Positions 12,701 through 25,971 of a stretch of 64,000 nucleotides of DNA are shown in pieces. The stretch is from Spisula solida (Eukaryota > Mollusca > Bivalvia > Venerida > Mactridae). A program made the translations under genes and the position numbers. Location: contig OX365956.1 of assembly GCA_947247005.1 (NCBI GenBank), positions 8,142,089 to 8,206,088 on the forward strand. The letters run 5' to 3'. Every line of letters begins with the position of its first letter. Positions within the stretch are counted from its first letter, which is position 1. Under the pieces are notes generated by a model. It was given only the letters and a program-made list of their open reading frames with translations, made no database searches and was not told the origin of the DNA.

Positions 12701-13424
12701 CAATTCTTAATGACTTGTTGTAATTAGGTTTCTTTGTGCATTTGGGTTATTATAAAATTTCCAGAAAATGGAAGCCACTGTTTAGTTTGTTAATTCAAAT
12801 AGAGTGTTAAAGTATGTAATACTATTTAAATATAATTGACATTTATTACAGAAAGTTTGAACCCCAGGTGCGAACCCTCCATTGGGAAAGTTTGCAAGCC
12901 TAATGTCACAATAGTATTTTCCCAAAGACAGCATTTTTGCCGCTGGTGTATTAAGGTTTCTTAGGGTAAAAAAGTCCCATAATATAAACAAATACATGCT
13001 TGATTCTGCAAAGTCATTTAATATCTTATTTTTTAATGTGTTATCGAGGAGTAAAGTAGGCCTAAATTTCCGACAATTAGACCTATTTTGTATTATTTTC
13101 CAATAAATAATAGTATTAATGTATCGTATACTCATAGATTTCAGTAAAAACTGCAGAAATTACAGTAGCGCCATGTTTATACATTGAAAATACAACCTAT
13201 AGTTTATTGATCTTGTTCAATAAAACATCCACATCGGCGTTTAATATTTGATCGTGTTATGGTAAGATAGGTGTAGAGTTTGTATTAGAACTGCCACTGC
13301 TAGCACTGCTTTCACCAGAAATAAAGCTGTCCTCGAATTGCAAATTGCCACCATACAGTAATGTACTTTCACTGTTAAAATCTGTCTTAACTATTTACTT
13401 TTTATAACGCTTTGTTTTGGTTAG

Positions 13425-14258
13425 TGACAATGAAATAATGATCGTTTCAATGGTGTTGTTTTCAACATTTTCGTAATAATTATTTGAATTTGTCATTAAC
13501 AAACCTCTTTCCGTATCGTATGTTGATAATGTGTACATTATCATGTTTATATTGTGGCAAAATTATATGATGTTTATATGTTGGTGATACATGTGATAGA
13601 ATAGAAGAATAGAGTTTATTGCAAGGCAATATTGCCCATGAACATATAATACATACACACAATGCACAAATATTACAAAAGTAATGCATACATGTCATAA
13701 AATAAACTTCCGGTCAAGTGCACATCATATATTATGATAATAAATCAGAAAAAGGTTATACAAAGCTTATCAACATAAATAGGAGACATCGTATAGAAGT
13801 TAAGTCATTTCTTACATAAATTATAATGGAGAAATTTGGAGAAAAGTGTTTAGCTGTCAAAATAATCAAAATAGCTGTATAAACATTTAAATCATAATTA
13901 TTTATATGCAGTATAGATTTTTTTTTTCGAACATAGTACCTAGTATCTCTTATTTCCATACTTTTGTATATAACAATTGAAAGGTTTTGTACTGTTTTAG
14001 TATTTTCGGTGGTAAGCAATTCTTCAGTGATATAAACAACATACTTTTGCTGCATTACTTGATATAAATACACCAAGAGCGAACAACACACGGTAGGTGC
14101 AGTGATAACAAGACCAACGCACAGCAGTGACATCAAGAGTCGCGTTTGCTTTCTCAGTGCCAATGAAATAATGATCGTTCAAATGTTGTTTTGTTCAACG
14201 TCTTCGAAATAATTATATGAATTTCAACAATTCAATTTTCATAACATATGTAGGTTCG
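13425..14258 (+). pseudogene. Broken copy of intron 2 of the trefoil gene (left part)
   Basis: CAATGAAATAATGATCGTT followed by diverged matching sequence occurs at 13428 and again at 14161; both match the reverse complement of about 31310-31420 in intron 2. Between them, GTAGGTGCAG...AAGACCAACGCACAG (14097-14130) matches 19224-19250, pointing to two tandem partial copies. Orientation is opposite to the gene. The second copy stops at GTAGGT (about 14258), where the LINE block begins. Confidence 0.55.
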
Positions 14259-14534
14259 TCAGTTGTTGATTATTGTACCTCATGAAAAATTGTCTTGTTT
14301 TATGGATTTTGCTGTCACATTTTAAAACTGCTGCTCTGATTAATAGCCGAGATGGCATAGAGGTGTTTAGCACCAAGTAGTATACCTGACCACTTTTTAT
14401 TGTCGTGGAATATTATTACTGATGTTTGTAATACTAATGAAACATGTTCATCTTTTAGAAATTTTGATAAGTTTTATCATAGTAGCATACATAATGATTT
14501 TATGAAATTAATCAGTTGATTCATAAGTTAGAAC

Positions 14535-16697
14535 AAGTTTTAAAGTTTTCAAGTTTTATTAGCAAAATCGGCAAATAATATGCCTTTGGCCAATTTACAA
14601 CAAATATATACAAGTACATATAAGTAATATACAAACACATGGCATAGTATCCAACAGAGATAAATAGCAAATTACGAAGCAACTGCATCAATGGCTACAG
14701 AGCGTCTTAACATAGCATTATAGGTAAATTTAGCTATATTTTTAATGGTAGTAGTATTATTCGATGACATTAAAAATACAAATTTGTTCAAAGTATTCCA
14801 TGATCTGGGAATATTATACATAATACGTAAGTCAGAATAAAATGGACAGCATAGCATGAAATGATATTCAGTTTCTATCATATTAGTATTGCATAGTTTA
14901 CATTTACGGTCAGAGCGGGCAATATTTGTATATCTACCAACTTCAATTTCGAGAGAGTGTGAGCATAGACGAAACTTTGTTAAAGCTAGCTTGTACTTGT
15001 CGTTCATCTTGATATCTAGATATTTTTCAGACTTATATTGACATTTAAATTGTTTGTAAAAATCCAACTTAGATTGTGAATTAATAGTATCAGCCCAATG
15101 CTGAACATGCTGATCGTATATACGTTGTCGCATAGAATAATAACACATTTTATTGATAGTATCCAAGTTCCATACATAGTTAAAGCCAAGTGAATCAATC
15201 ATATGTTTCATAGCCTTAGACCAACTATCTTTAACATTCAAAATGTGAAAACGAGCATCATTAACTTGTTCGTAATGTGTTCTTTGTATAAGCGAGGCAT
15301 GGGAGTTCTTAATCTTGCACCAATATTTAAGTGCTCTTAACTTGCACATAACAGATAGTGGAACCGTCCTAACTCTCCAAGGACTCCCGCGCTTGAGGTT
15401 TGAGTACGAACGCCTAAAACATGTTTACAAAATCTTATGTGTAGTTTATCTACCTCTTTCTTATCATATATACCCCAAACCTCGCTACCATACAAAAGAA
15501 TAGGAACAATCATAGAATCAAACAATACAAGTTTAGTTTTTATATCACATTTAACTCTGCTAAAAATAGAAAGAAGATGGTTGTAAGCTTTCAAAGCTTG
15601 ATCGTTCAAGGCTTTTACAGCATTTTCAAATCGTCCATTATGACTAAATTTAATTCCTAAATAACAAAAGTTATCAACAATATCAACTGGTATACCATTT
15701 ATGTTCCACACAAAACGATTAATTGTTTTACGTCTTTCAAATATACATATTTTGGTTTTACTAACATTTATCTTAAGACCCCACTTAGAAGAATAAGTAT
15801 GTACTGCATCCAGTTGGGCTTGCAAACTATCGGGATCTGTTGTAAACAGAGCTATGTCATCAGCAAAGAGCAACATGTACAGAGACAGTTTACTTATATC
15901 ATTCGGTGCTAAATTTTCAACATCTAGACACTCACTAATATCATTTATGAATAAAATAAATAAAAGAGGTGAAAGTGGTTCACCTTGTTTGAGACCAAGT
16001 GTAATATCAAACATTTCGGAGTACCTCATACTGGCCATGTCCTTAACACATGATTTGACATTAGCATATAAAGACTTCAGCATAGTTAACATCTTACTAC
16101 TTAAACCAGAGTTAACAAGTTTAATCCACAATGCGTCATGTGAAACAGTATCAAATGCCTTTTCATAATCAATAAAAACACAATATAATTTTTTGTTCTG
16201 AGATAACAATCTTTGTATAACAGTGTGAAGAATAAATACACAATCAACTGTGCTACGATTATCACGAAATCCAAACTGTGCATCGTTGAGTATGTTCTCA
16301 TTTTCACACCATTTATTTATTCTATTCCTGAGTGACAATGAAAATATCTTAGAAATAATATTAACTAGAGTTATGCCCCTGTAGTTAGAGGGATTTGTTT
16401 TATCTCCCTTTTTATGAATAGGGACAATGACACCTTTAGCCCAAGCTTCTGGGTAGATCCCATTATCAAAAATATGATTAAAGATAGAAACTAAGTATGG
16501 GGAAATAAAATTCTTCGCATCAATGAAAAAGTCAGCAACATTACCACTTATATCGCAACTTTTGTGTCTAGACATGGAGCTAATGGTACTACATATTTCA
16601 TCCACCGTAAATGCACAATCTAGACTATCAACAGAAATATCTTCATTATCAACATTTGTATCATCAGCATTGAAATTGAAAGGTTCATCTAATCAAG
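14535..16697 (-). mobile_element. 5'-truncated non-LTR retrotransposon (LINE) with nearly intact reverse transcriptase
   Basis: One open stretch (15337-16605, continuing upstream to about 16690) carries the reverse transcriptase: IVPIHKKGDKTNPSNYRGIT, FIDYEKAFDTVSHDALW, LKQGEPLSPLLFILFINDI and the catalytic FADDIALF. A second (14672-15349) continues in another frame with a Cys/His motif (CKLC...H...CCP) common at LINE C-termini. One base appears lost near 15360, since the second frame resumes exactly where the first diverges. The endonuclease half is missing, and an in-frame stop lies at the left break near 16695. The 3' end is AATAAAACTTG near 14540. It is adjacent to another LINE in the opposite direction. 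Clade not assigned. Confidence 0.9.
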
Positions 16698-19066
16698 TTT
16701 CCATAGACACTGTCTAAGGACAGTATGACTTTTGTATGCAAACATCCCATATAAGAAGATTGGTAAACATAGTAATTTTCGGAAGCGCTTGGTGGAATGA
16801 TAAATTAACTGAACTTTGGTCTAAACAATGCACGGCTGAACGCAATTGTTTGAAATGTTGTAATAGAAATGAGAAAATTGTTTTGAAATCTGAATATGTA
16901 CAAATGCGTAAATTGTTTGATAGGGAAGTTCAACGTTGAAAACGACATCATTGGTATAATATGCAGTGCGAGTTATGAAATGAGTGTGACGTGAATCAGA
17001 ATAAATTTTTTGGCAATCCATCGGTAAGATAGGTGTGAGACAGTCTAAAAGTCTAAAAGTCAACGCCAACCAGAAGAAGTTGTACTTCAGGATGGTTCTG
17101 TTTCTACATGTATCAATGATGTACTTTCAAAAGGGAAAAGTGATTTTAGTTCTTTATTTGTTGACAATAATGCACATGCGGAAATGAATGTTGGTAATAA
17201 TGAAAACACTTCTAATATGGCTTTTAATGATAATATAGCATTTGTTGAAGTTGAAAATGCTGTTTCCAAAGCTAAACTTGATAAAGCTTGTGGGATTGAT
17301 GAATTACCTGAGAAAGTGTTATGTAATGATACTGCTATATATTTTCTTCATTTATAATTTAACTTATGTTTCAATAAAAGGATCGTACCATCACTATGGG
17401 GTCGATGTAAAATTAATCCGATTCCAAAATCTTCAACACTAGATCTAAGGGATCCTGTTGCATACGGAGGAATTGTCCTTGCGTCGTCTGTTTATTAAAT
17501 GTATTGTAGAATTTTAAATGACAGATGGAGTAAATGATCAGAAACCAATGATATATTGTGGTTGATGAACAAAACGGGTTCCGGAAATAATATCCTCAAA
17601 TATCCTCTTTAAGGAGGTACGCGCACCTTTGATCTAACGATCGAATTTTCCTTGAAATATCTTAAATTGACAGAACAGTCTTCTAGAACAACATTGAAAT
17701 CATAAAAATGATATGTCACCAGGCTCGTTTTCGACATACATGGCTTTCTAATGACCTACCGTTGTATTTTGTTCATTTTATCTATTTCCTGCATTTATGG
17801 CACCATTATGTTCTTTTTAAGATTATTACTATATGAAACCACTTTTAAGCAATGCATGATATTTTGTGTGTTCAATGGTCATTCCTATTGACATAAGTCA
17901 CAATTCCGGCTGCCTGGTGAACAAATTCAGTATTTGAACATGATAAATAGTTACCACAACCACTTGCAAAAAAGTGTGATTATCAAACGATTTCAAATGA
18001 ACGTCAAAAAATACCTAACGATCGAAAATGATTTAGAATTGGCCCTAAGTTAAGTATCAAATAGAACACCAGTTTAGTCAAATAAAAAATAGGGGTCACC
18101 AGCCTTTTTTGGGAGCTGTGCATAAAAAAGTACTAATTATGAATAAATTTGCATAAAACTAACCTAATTTGCATATTGTAATGAAATAATTTTTTATTAA
18201 AAATATTTCAAAGTGTGGCTACCTCTTATAACTAAACCATGCACTACATATTATATATAAGCATATGCATTTGAACAATTGAAGGGACTTATTGTGAATC
18301 CATATTATTCACAATTTTGCCGTTCCCCACCCACTTTTCATACATGCAAAAAAATAAAAAGTTAAAAATATCTAATTTGTGCAATAACATTATGTTTACT
18401 ATCATTAATCAACATTCATATGCGATCATTGAAACTAAAATTCATGTTTGTTCTTATCTGATACGATTTTGAAATTTCGCGCATGCGCACAAGGCAGCTC
18501 GTACCTCCTTAACTAGTATTGTTGAGACTCGTAATAAATTAAAATTATCCACATTTACAGCTTTTATTGATTTTAAAAAAGCTTATGATTACATTAATCG
18601 TTCGTTATTGTGGAATAGATTGGTAGATTTTGGAATAAATGGTAGAATGTTACAGGCTATTCAGTCTTTATACACGCCCGTTTCGTCTTGTGTACGAGTC
18701 AATTCTTGCAACACCGACTGGTTCGATGTTAAATCCGGTTTAAGACAGGGTTGTATCCTGTCTCCTCTTTTGCTTATCCTGTTTATAAATGATTTGGCTA
18801 TTTATCATAAGTCATTTAACATTGGAGTATATCAATTAACGTATATTGGTTATACAAAGTGATATGTAGCATTGTTTATAAGACTTTTTATAGTACAAGT
18901 TAATCATAATTATTGTGATTTTATGATAATCAGATTATTTTAAAATTTGATATTTCTCTGTTATAATTCATAACTGAATGATTATGTACATTTTAACTGT
19001 TCTGCTTATGTCGTATGTTATATGTATGTTAAAAAATGAGATGAAATAAAGAAATAATAAATACGT
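16698..19066 (+). mobile_element. Decayed LINE in plus orientation, split by a TTAA-flanked element
   Basis: Three collinear pieces of one non-LTR element. 16736-16940 and 17100-17360 encode the linker before the RT with stops and shifts. 17560-17600 encodes an EQNGF motif. 18513-18860 encodes FIDFKKAYDYINRSLLW and GLRQGCILSPLLLILFINDL. The RT then stops before the catalytic FADD motif, so the element is dead. It ends in an A-rich tail (GAAATAAAGAAATAATAAAT) at about 19060. Confidence 0.8.
17609..18512. mobile_element. Non-autonomous piggyBac-like element (TTAA target site) inside the plus-strand LINE
   Basis: Both ends read TTAA then GGAGGTACG inward (left 17609-17621, right 18500-18512). 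The ~896-bp interior has no long ORF. The LINE RT resumes just beyond the right TTAA, so this is an insertion. TTAA target duplication is the hallmark of piggyBac transposases. A related end (TTAAGGAGGTATGGGCACC) occurs at 62243. Confidence 0.6.
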
Positions 19067-19660
19067 TGGTGATGTTAGTGTCGTGTTTATTTCGTCAAAT
19101 TACAATCATGTTACAAGTTCACAATGTTGGTGATACAATCGATATAAACAACACAAAGTATGACATACTTATGCTTGATTATATGATATATATACACAAA
19201 CTGTGAATAACACAAAGTAGGTGCAGAGAACCTAAGACCAACGCACAGAAGTTTTAACGTTATAGAAGATATATATTTTATTTTCGTCTCATTTATGTAC
19301 ATACATATAACAAACACATTTAACGTAACAGGTAAAACTAAGTATACAACCATTCAATCTTGAATTATAGGATACGTATGATAATCATCTAATAATCTAT
19401 CATAATTCCATATCTAGTTCTCCAAAACCAATGATTAAAATATGTGAACAATAATGAAACAACGTAAGTTTGAAGTCGTGTATCTATAGCAACGGGGATG
19501 ATATGTGTCACCAGTTCGTTCTATTATACAATTGGTCTGAAAGAATTTTAAGGGAGAATTTGTGATAATCCATGTAAGTAATACTTTTTATGGAACCATC
19601 CACTTACCATTTAAAGAATAAGGCATTAGACTTGAACTTGAAAAGGTTAAATGACCTTTT
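19067..19660 (+). pseudogene. Broken copy of exon 3 and flanking introns of the trefoil gene
   Basis: GGTGATGTTAGTGTCGTGTT at 19067 resumes the intron match interrupted at 14258. 19445-19580 matches exon 3 (GAAGTCGTGTATCTATAGCA and ATTATACAATTGGTCTGAAA), and the match goes on through the donor into intron 3 to about 19655. Relative to the gene the exon has small deletions and a stop after IGLKEF, so it is not functional. Confidence 0.75.
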
Positions 19661-20379
19661 AGCCACCACGTAAATATAATTACCCCCGCCGAAGGCGAAA
19701 GGATATATGTTTTTTTTTGAGTTTGGTATATTTTATTTTAATAGCTCATAAAAATAAATTACAGACAAGCTCTAGGGCTTTTGCAAAGACTATCTTAACA
19801 TTCGATAATTGAACTACTTTGACATAACTGTATGATATGCTGAAAAGAAAGAACAAAAAACAACAACAAGAGAAGATAGTAGATTTAAACATATGAACGT
19901 CTATAGTAATGGTTGTTTCATGTAGTTATTATAAATATATCTGTAATTATATAAGTGGTTCTAACTATAATTTTCAAGTGTTTCAGGGAATAGATCTTAT
20001 ATAATATAGAATACATGTACAGTATACACATATATAAACATATATATGAAAACAAGACACATATATTATGTGTTTATGTTTTTTGCTTACTTATGAAAGT
20101 ACATAGCATGAACACATGTAATGATAATTGAAGGTGTTTCAGCCAATCACATCATTGAGTTAATCTAGTTAAAGTATAGAGTCGAAAGCGAATGGAGTCT
20201 AGATTAGCTCGATGTGTGGTAATATGTTGAATGAGGAATAACAACTATTAAAGCTTAATAATCAAGCATGTAACACTTGATATGTATAATAAAGAGGGGA
20301 CGAGTTGATGGTGAAGTCCAGATATTATTAGGTTAGGGGAAGATGTTTGTTAAATAGTGTTATGAAATGATCTTTGACC

Positions 20380-23300
20380 TTTTAGTCTAGGAGCTGGTGA
20401 CGAGAATTTCAATTTTCATTTACCCCATCTGGTAGAAAAAGTCTGTTGGTATTTTCGAATAATATAGACATTCAGGCTTTAGAAAAAGGTGGATGCCAGA
20501 TCTGAAAGTGGTGCAGATTTTTTTAACAGGGGCAACAACTCTTGCTATCCAAGAAATTTACGAAACCACCCGGTAACCTATGTTCTGGTGTGGATTTTTT
20601 GTTTATATATGTATTGTCACATATTTGCATGGATATTGTTCATTTGATAATGTGCATCAAAAGTACATACAACATGGACCAGTTTGATGTCAAGGTCAAG
20701 GTCAGTTCAAGGTCAAAGTGAGAAAAATAGCTAAAAATGAATATTTGCTCTCTATTTTTCTTAGTATAGCATGTGTTTTGAATTCAATTTGGTTGTAAAA
20801 GTGATAGTTATGATGGTTAGTACATATTCTGTCATTATAGGCCATTTGTTTGATTCAAAATATAAACATATTGTAAAAACAGCCATTTAATGCAAATGCA
20901 TGTTGGCCGAAATGGCAATCTTACGAAGACCCCTGGCATTCTATGATCTTATGAGTTTTTTTTGTTTACGTATGTAGTGCCTTATATTTATATTTTAATT
21001 ATTCATATGGTTATATGCATCAAATGGACATACACCTTAGACAAATGTGAGGTCAAGGTCAAGGTCATTTCAAGGTCAAAGTGATCAAAATAGCTGAAAA
21101 AGATAAACAATCAGATTTCTTCTCTATTTTTCTTAATATAACATGTGTTTTGAATTAAATTTAGGTTATGAAAATGATAGTTGTGTTGGTTTGTAAATAT
21201 TCTCTAATGATAAGCCATTTTTTAAATTAGAAATGTATCATTTTTGAAAAACAGCAGTCATTCTATGCTTTTAGAGATGGCATTCATACGAAAACCCCTT
21301 GCATATTATGGCCTTATGTGATTAGTTTGATTACGTATGTAGTGTCTCATATTTGCATGGATATTATTAATTTGATTAAATTCATCAAATGGACATACAC
21401 CTTAGACCAATTTGAGGTCAAGGTCAATGTCATATCAAGGTCAATGTGAAAACAATAGCTAAAAAAGTACAAATTGATATTTCCGCTCTACTTTCCTTAT
21501 TCTCGCGTATGTTTTTAATTCAATTTTGGTTGTGAAAGTGATAGATATAATGGTTAGCACATATTTTCTCATTATAAGTTATTTGTTTAAAAAATATATG
21601 TTAATAATTGGTAAAACTGCCATTTAACGCAAATGCATGCTGACCGAGATGGTATTCTTTAATTGCTAGCTGCTTTCAAATATACTTTTTATTTTTATTT
21701 TATCAGCATTATTGAGTATTAGTATGGACATTGTTACATTACTCAATGTTTACTCTTAAGTGGATATAAAATGCTGACCACTTCAAGGTCAAGGCTAATG
21801 TCATTTCAAGGACAAATTACAAATGCTTGAACAATTTAAGTTTTGTCTCATATTTTCGTTACATGTAATATGAAGCACTTTGTACGCTGTATTTTGTTTG
21901 TAGTTTGTCTATTTAGGTGTGTAATTATTTTAGCTGGAAACATTATGTCACCATCTTTGATGAGGGTCCGTATACTGCTTTACACTGCTGTATGTCGGTT
22001 ATAAAGCTCACACGGTTTTCAAGTAACACCCTTACATTGCTTTGTACTAGGATCCTCACCCTTGACCTAGAATCTTCAAATTTTATAGAACAGAAGATGA
22101 TTTCCATTGGTTATGAGGTCAGTAAGTCAAAATAATGGTCTCTGTATATCTGAAGGTCTGATATGGATGTGTCGGTACTAGATGCTGGTGTGTATGCGAT
22201 GGGCCTTGGCTGACTGTACTCTATGGTGTTGAGTATCTCACAGGGCCTGGAATATCTGCATTTACCGGCGATTGGTAACCCTTATGATCTGGTATATTTG
22301 GCTGCACTTGGTGGTGAGCCTAGAATAACTGTACAATGTATTAGTAAACACCCAATAGGGCATGGGATAGCTATACACAGTGATAGTGAGTACCCTCAGC
22401 ATCTCCTGAATAAGGCCAGGTGTATGGCTGTACTAATTGGTTGTGAGTATCCCATTTGGCATTCTATAGCTTAACTCTGTGGTGGTACGTAAAATCCAGA
22501 ATGAATGTACCAGTGATAGGTAGGTACCTCACTAAGTAAAGTTTTCATTGTGAAAGGAGAACATATTTTGATAAATAGGTAGAGAAACTTACTTGTTGAC
22601 ATCCTGTATATACCAGGTTTTGTTAACTTTCACACAGTATCAAACAATTATAGGCTCTAATGCGATGAATGGCAATACCAGTCCATGTAAAGTACTCAAC
22701 ATGACTTTGAATAGCTGTAATTGCCAATGGTGAGTACCAAACATGACGTGTGATTGACTCTACTCCGATGTTGGGACCACTCCTTACGGCCTGGTATGGT
22801 GCAAATGTGCGGTATCTATCGCACAGAGCCTTGTGTGCCTGTACCCTGTGGTTGCGAATACCTATAAGGGTCTGTGATGGCTGCACTTGGTTGTGATTAG
22901 TATTCTGTAGGACCAGTGACGACATAATTATGTGATGATGTGTGCAAGACTTACGCTGTTTGATGGCTTCTAGAGTATTATATCGTGGTGTATACTAAAT
23001 ACGTTGGTACTACTTAGTCTGGGATAACTACATGTATATTCCGTTGTGTTGACTAAATAAACATAGTGTCTGGGACAATGTTTGTACATCACAGTGGTTA
23101 GTAGTGGTTAGGAACTGGGGTTGCACGAGTATATTCCTTCGGACCCGGTTTGTCAGTACTTGGTGGTGATGAGTACCACAAAAAACTTGGTGCGGTTGAA
23201 TTCAGAGGTAGTGAGAACAGTGTCATATATATGGCTTTTGTGTGTGGTGGTGATTTCATTATACAGCTATACATGTTTATACTCTGTTCTGTTGGTTACC

Positions 23301-25165
23301 AAACAGGGACTTATAATTAAAGATGCATTCACTGTCAAATGTGCTGCTTTATGTAGTATGTACCCGATTGGCATGTGATAGCTGCATTCAGTGACGGTTA
23401 CGTGTCCGGCATGAGATAAATAAATTATTTAGGGATAAGTATCTCATAGGCATGGAATGGATATACTTTGTTGTGTTGAACATTAGTATCTAATTTTGCC
23501 TTCGGTGTCTTTACAACATAGTGATATGTTGAATGTAACAGACAGGGTCTAGCTGTATTCTTAGGTGTTATTGAGTACATTACAATGTGATGTGTATATT
23601 CTCATGTGGTAAATACCTTCTTTAGTATAGGATGTATGTACATTACAGTAGTGTATGTCCATGAGATGCATATTCCTTGCAGTGATGTGTGCCCACATAG
23701 GGCTTCTGATACGTGTACCTTATAATGATGCGTACCACATAGTGTCTTTAATGTATGTACCCTGAAATGGTGTTTACCACATAGGCCCTGAGATGTCTGT
23801 ACCAGCTGGTAGTGATTTGTACCGCATATGGTCTTAGATGCATGTACTTGGCATTGATGCTTACCTCAAGAGGCATATTACTTATATACGTACTTACCAG
23901 TGATACCCTGGAGGGCATGGATGGCTGAATTGTTCTAGATAGCTACGAATAGTAGACGATAATGGGTTTTGTCAAGGGTCTGGGAATCCTATTTATACCT
24001 AGGTTTATTGATACATGTTATCATAACCAAACTTTATTCAAGACAAATGTCAGAATAAAAAAATAGAGAGGAAATATCAATATTTAGCTATTTTTCACAT
24101 ATTGACCTTGAAATGACCTTGACCTCAAATTGGTCTAAGGTGTATTTCCATTTGATGAATTTAATCAAATTAATAATATCCATGCAAATATGAGACACCA
24201 CGTACGTAAACAAACTAATCACATAAGGCCATAATATGCTAGGGGTTTTCGTATGAATGCCATCTCTAAAAGCATAGAATGACTTGTTTTGTTTCTCTAA
24301 AATGATACATTTTTAATTTAAAAAATGGCTTATCATTAGAGAATATTAACTAACCAACACAACTATCATTTCCATAACCTAAGTTTAATTCAAACCACAT
24401 GTTATATTATGAAAAATAGAGAGGAAATCTGATTTTTTACTTTTTTCAGCTATTTTGTTCACTTTGACCTTGAAATGACCTTGACCTTGACCTCACATTT
24501 GTCTTAGGTGTATGTCCATTTGATGCATATAACCATATGAATAATAAAAATATAAATATAAGGCACTACATACGTAAACAAAAAGATCTCATAAGATCAT
24601 ATAATGCCAGGGGTCTTCGTAAGATTGCTATTTCGGCCAACATGCATTTGCATTAAATGGCTGTTTTTACAATATTTTTATATTTTGAATCAAACAAATG
24701 GCCTATAATGACAGAATATGTACTAACCAACATAACTATCACTTTTATAACCAAATTGAATTCAAAACACATGCTATACTAAGAAAAATAGAGAGCAAAT
24801 ATTCATTTTTAGCTATTGTTCTCACTTTGACCTTGCACTGACCTTGACATCAAACTGGTCCATGTTGTATGTACTTTTGATGCACATTATCAAATGAACA
24901 ATATACATGCAAATATGTGACAATACATATATAAACAAAAAATCCACACCAGAACATAGGTTACCGGGTGGTTTCGTAAATTTCTTGGATAGCAAGAGTT
25001 GTTGCCCCTGTTAAAAAAATCTGCACCACTTTCAGATCTGGCATCCACCTTTTTCTAAAGCCTGAATGTCTATATTATTCGAAAATACCAACAGACTTTT
25101 TCTACCAGATGGGGTAAATGAAAATCCATTTTAAGCCTCTTTTGAAACCTGGCTCCTGGACTATT
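20380..25165. mobile_element. Large foldback-type element with ~1.2-kb inverted arms
   Basis: The left arm (about 20380-21545) and right arm (about 24010-25165) are long inverted copies, for example TACCCCATCTGGTAGAAAAA at 20432 against its reverse complement near 25095-25120. Each arm is built of about three ~360-bp direct subrepeats, each with a CAAGGTCAAGGTCA-type block (20690, 21050, 21415 left; 24110, 24475, 24830 right). The core (21.7-24.0 kb) has no transposase ORF. Arms made of subrepeats are typical of foldback elements. Confidence 0.75.
22150..23900 (+). repeat. Degenerate short tandem repeats filling the foldback core
   Basis: A loose motif, roughly GAGTACCNCATAGGGCNTG, then ATAGCTGTACT, then GTGGTG, recurs about every 40-55 bp over ~1.7 kb with strong divergence (compare 22223-22470, 22680-22890, 23690-23880). 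Short ORFs here are fragments of it. Confidence 0.55.
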
Positions 25166-25479
25166 TAGTTTGTTTAGGTATATGGTCAAAGTATTATATT
25201 CGTATGTGAAGATGTGGTATAGGTTGTTGGTCTTTGTCCAATTGTCACTTAGAAAATATGCTTTGCTGATGCAGAAACCTATCAGCGAAAGTATTTGATT
25301 CATATAGAAGTAGTTGGTGTTACTTATTTTGTATCCAATTACAATATGTTTAAGAGTTCGTATGTTTGTGTTTATACCGCAGATATTAAAAACCATCTGT
25401 ATCTCAATCCAAAGTTTGTTTGTTGACATTCTATAAAGAGGTGGTTATATGTTTCGGAACTTTGCAAAAGGATATATAT

Positions 25480-25880
25480 AAACCGGTAGTAATAGTATGC
25501 GTCCGTCCGCCGGTCCCATATTTTTTCCGGAGCATATCTCTTAAACTATCGTGGGTATTAACTTGAAACTTGGTATGTAAATAGATGGCAACTAGGAAAG
25601 GTGCAGTGACCAAGAACCATAACTCTATATGGCCCAGTTTTGAAATTATATACCATTGTTTAATTTTGAAATATTTTTTTGTCCTGAGCATAACTCTAAA
25701 ACTATTTAAGATATTGATTTGAAACATAATGTATAAATAAATGGAAATTAGGAGAAGTGCATGCAGTGGCCAAAACCCATAACTAAGTAGTCCAGTTTTT
25801 AAATTGTCTCTTTTCGTTTAATTTTAAGGTAACTTTTTGTCTAGACATATTTCTGAGGGTTATGGGTTCAAACCGCACTG
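25480..25880 (+). repeat. Two monomers of the 4.4-kb repeat type
   Basis: GCGTCCGTCCGCCGG, then two ~165-bp monomers (GGAGCATATCTCTTAAACTA, TTGAAACTTGGTATGTAAAT, AAGAACCATAACTC). Confidence 0.6.
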
Positions 25881-25971
25881 GGAGCATGTCTTTTTATTAT
25901 TTTTTAAGTGTTTATGCATTGTTTTGTATTTAAAGCATGCATTTATACAGTTATATGGTGGTAAATATTTT

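Noticed and set aside
13756..14163. 135-codon minus-strand ORF as a membrane protein
   Set aside because: It overlaps sequence matching an intron of the trefoil gene; the hydrophobic content follows from AT-rich DNA.
20380..25165. Inverted gene duplication or viral insertion
   Set aside because: No conserved coding region was found in the arms or core; subrepeat structure fits a foldback element better.
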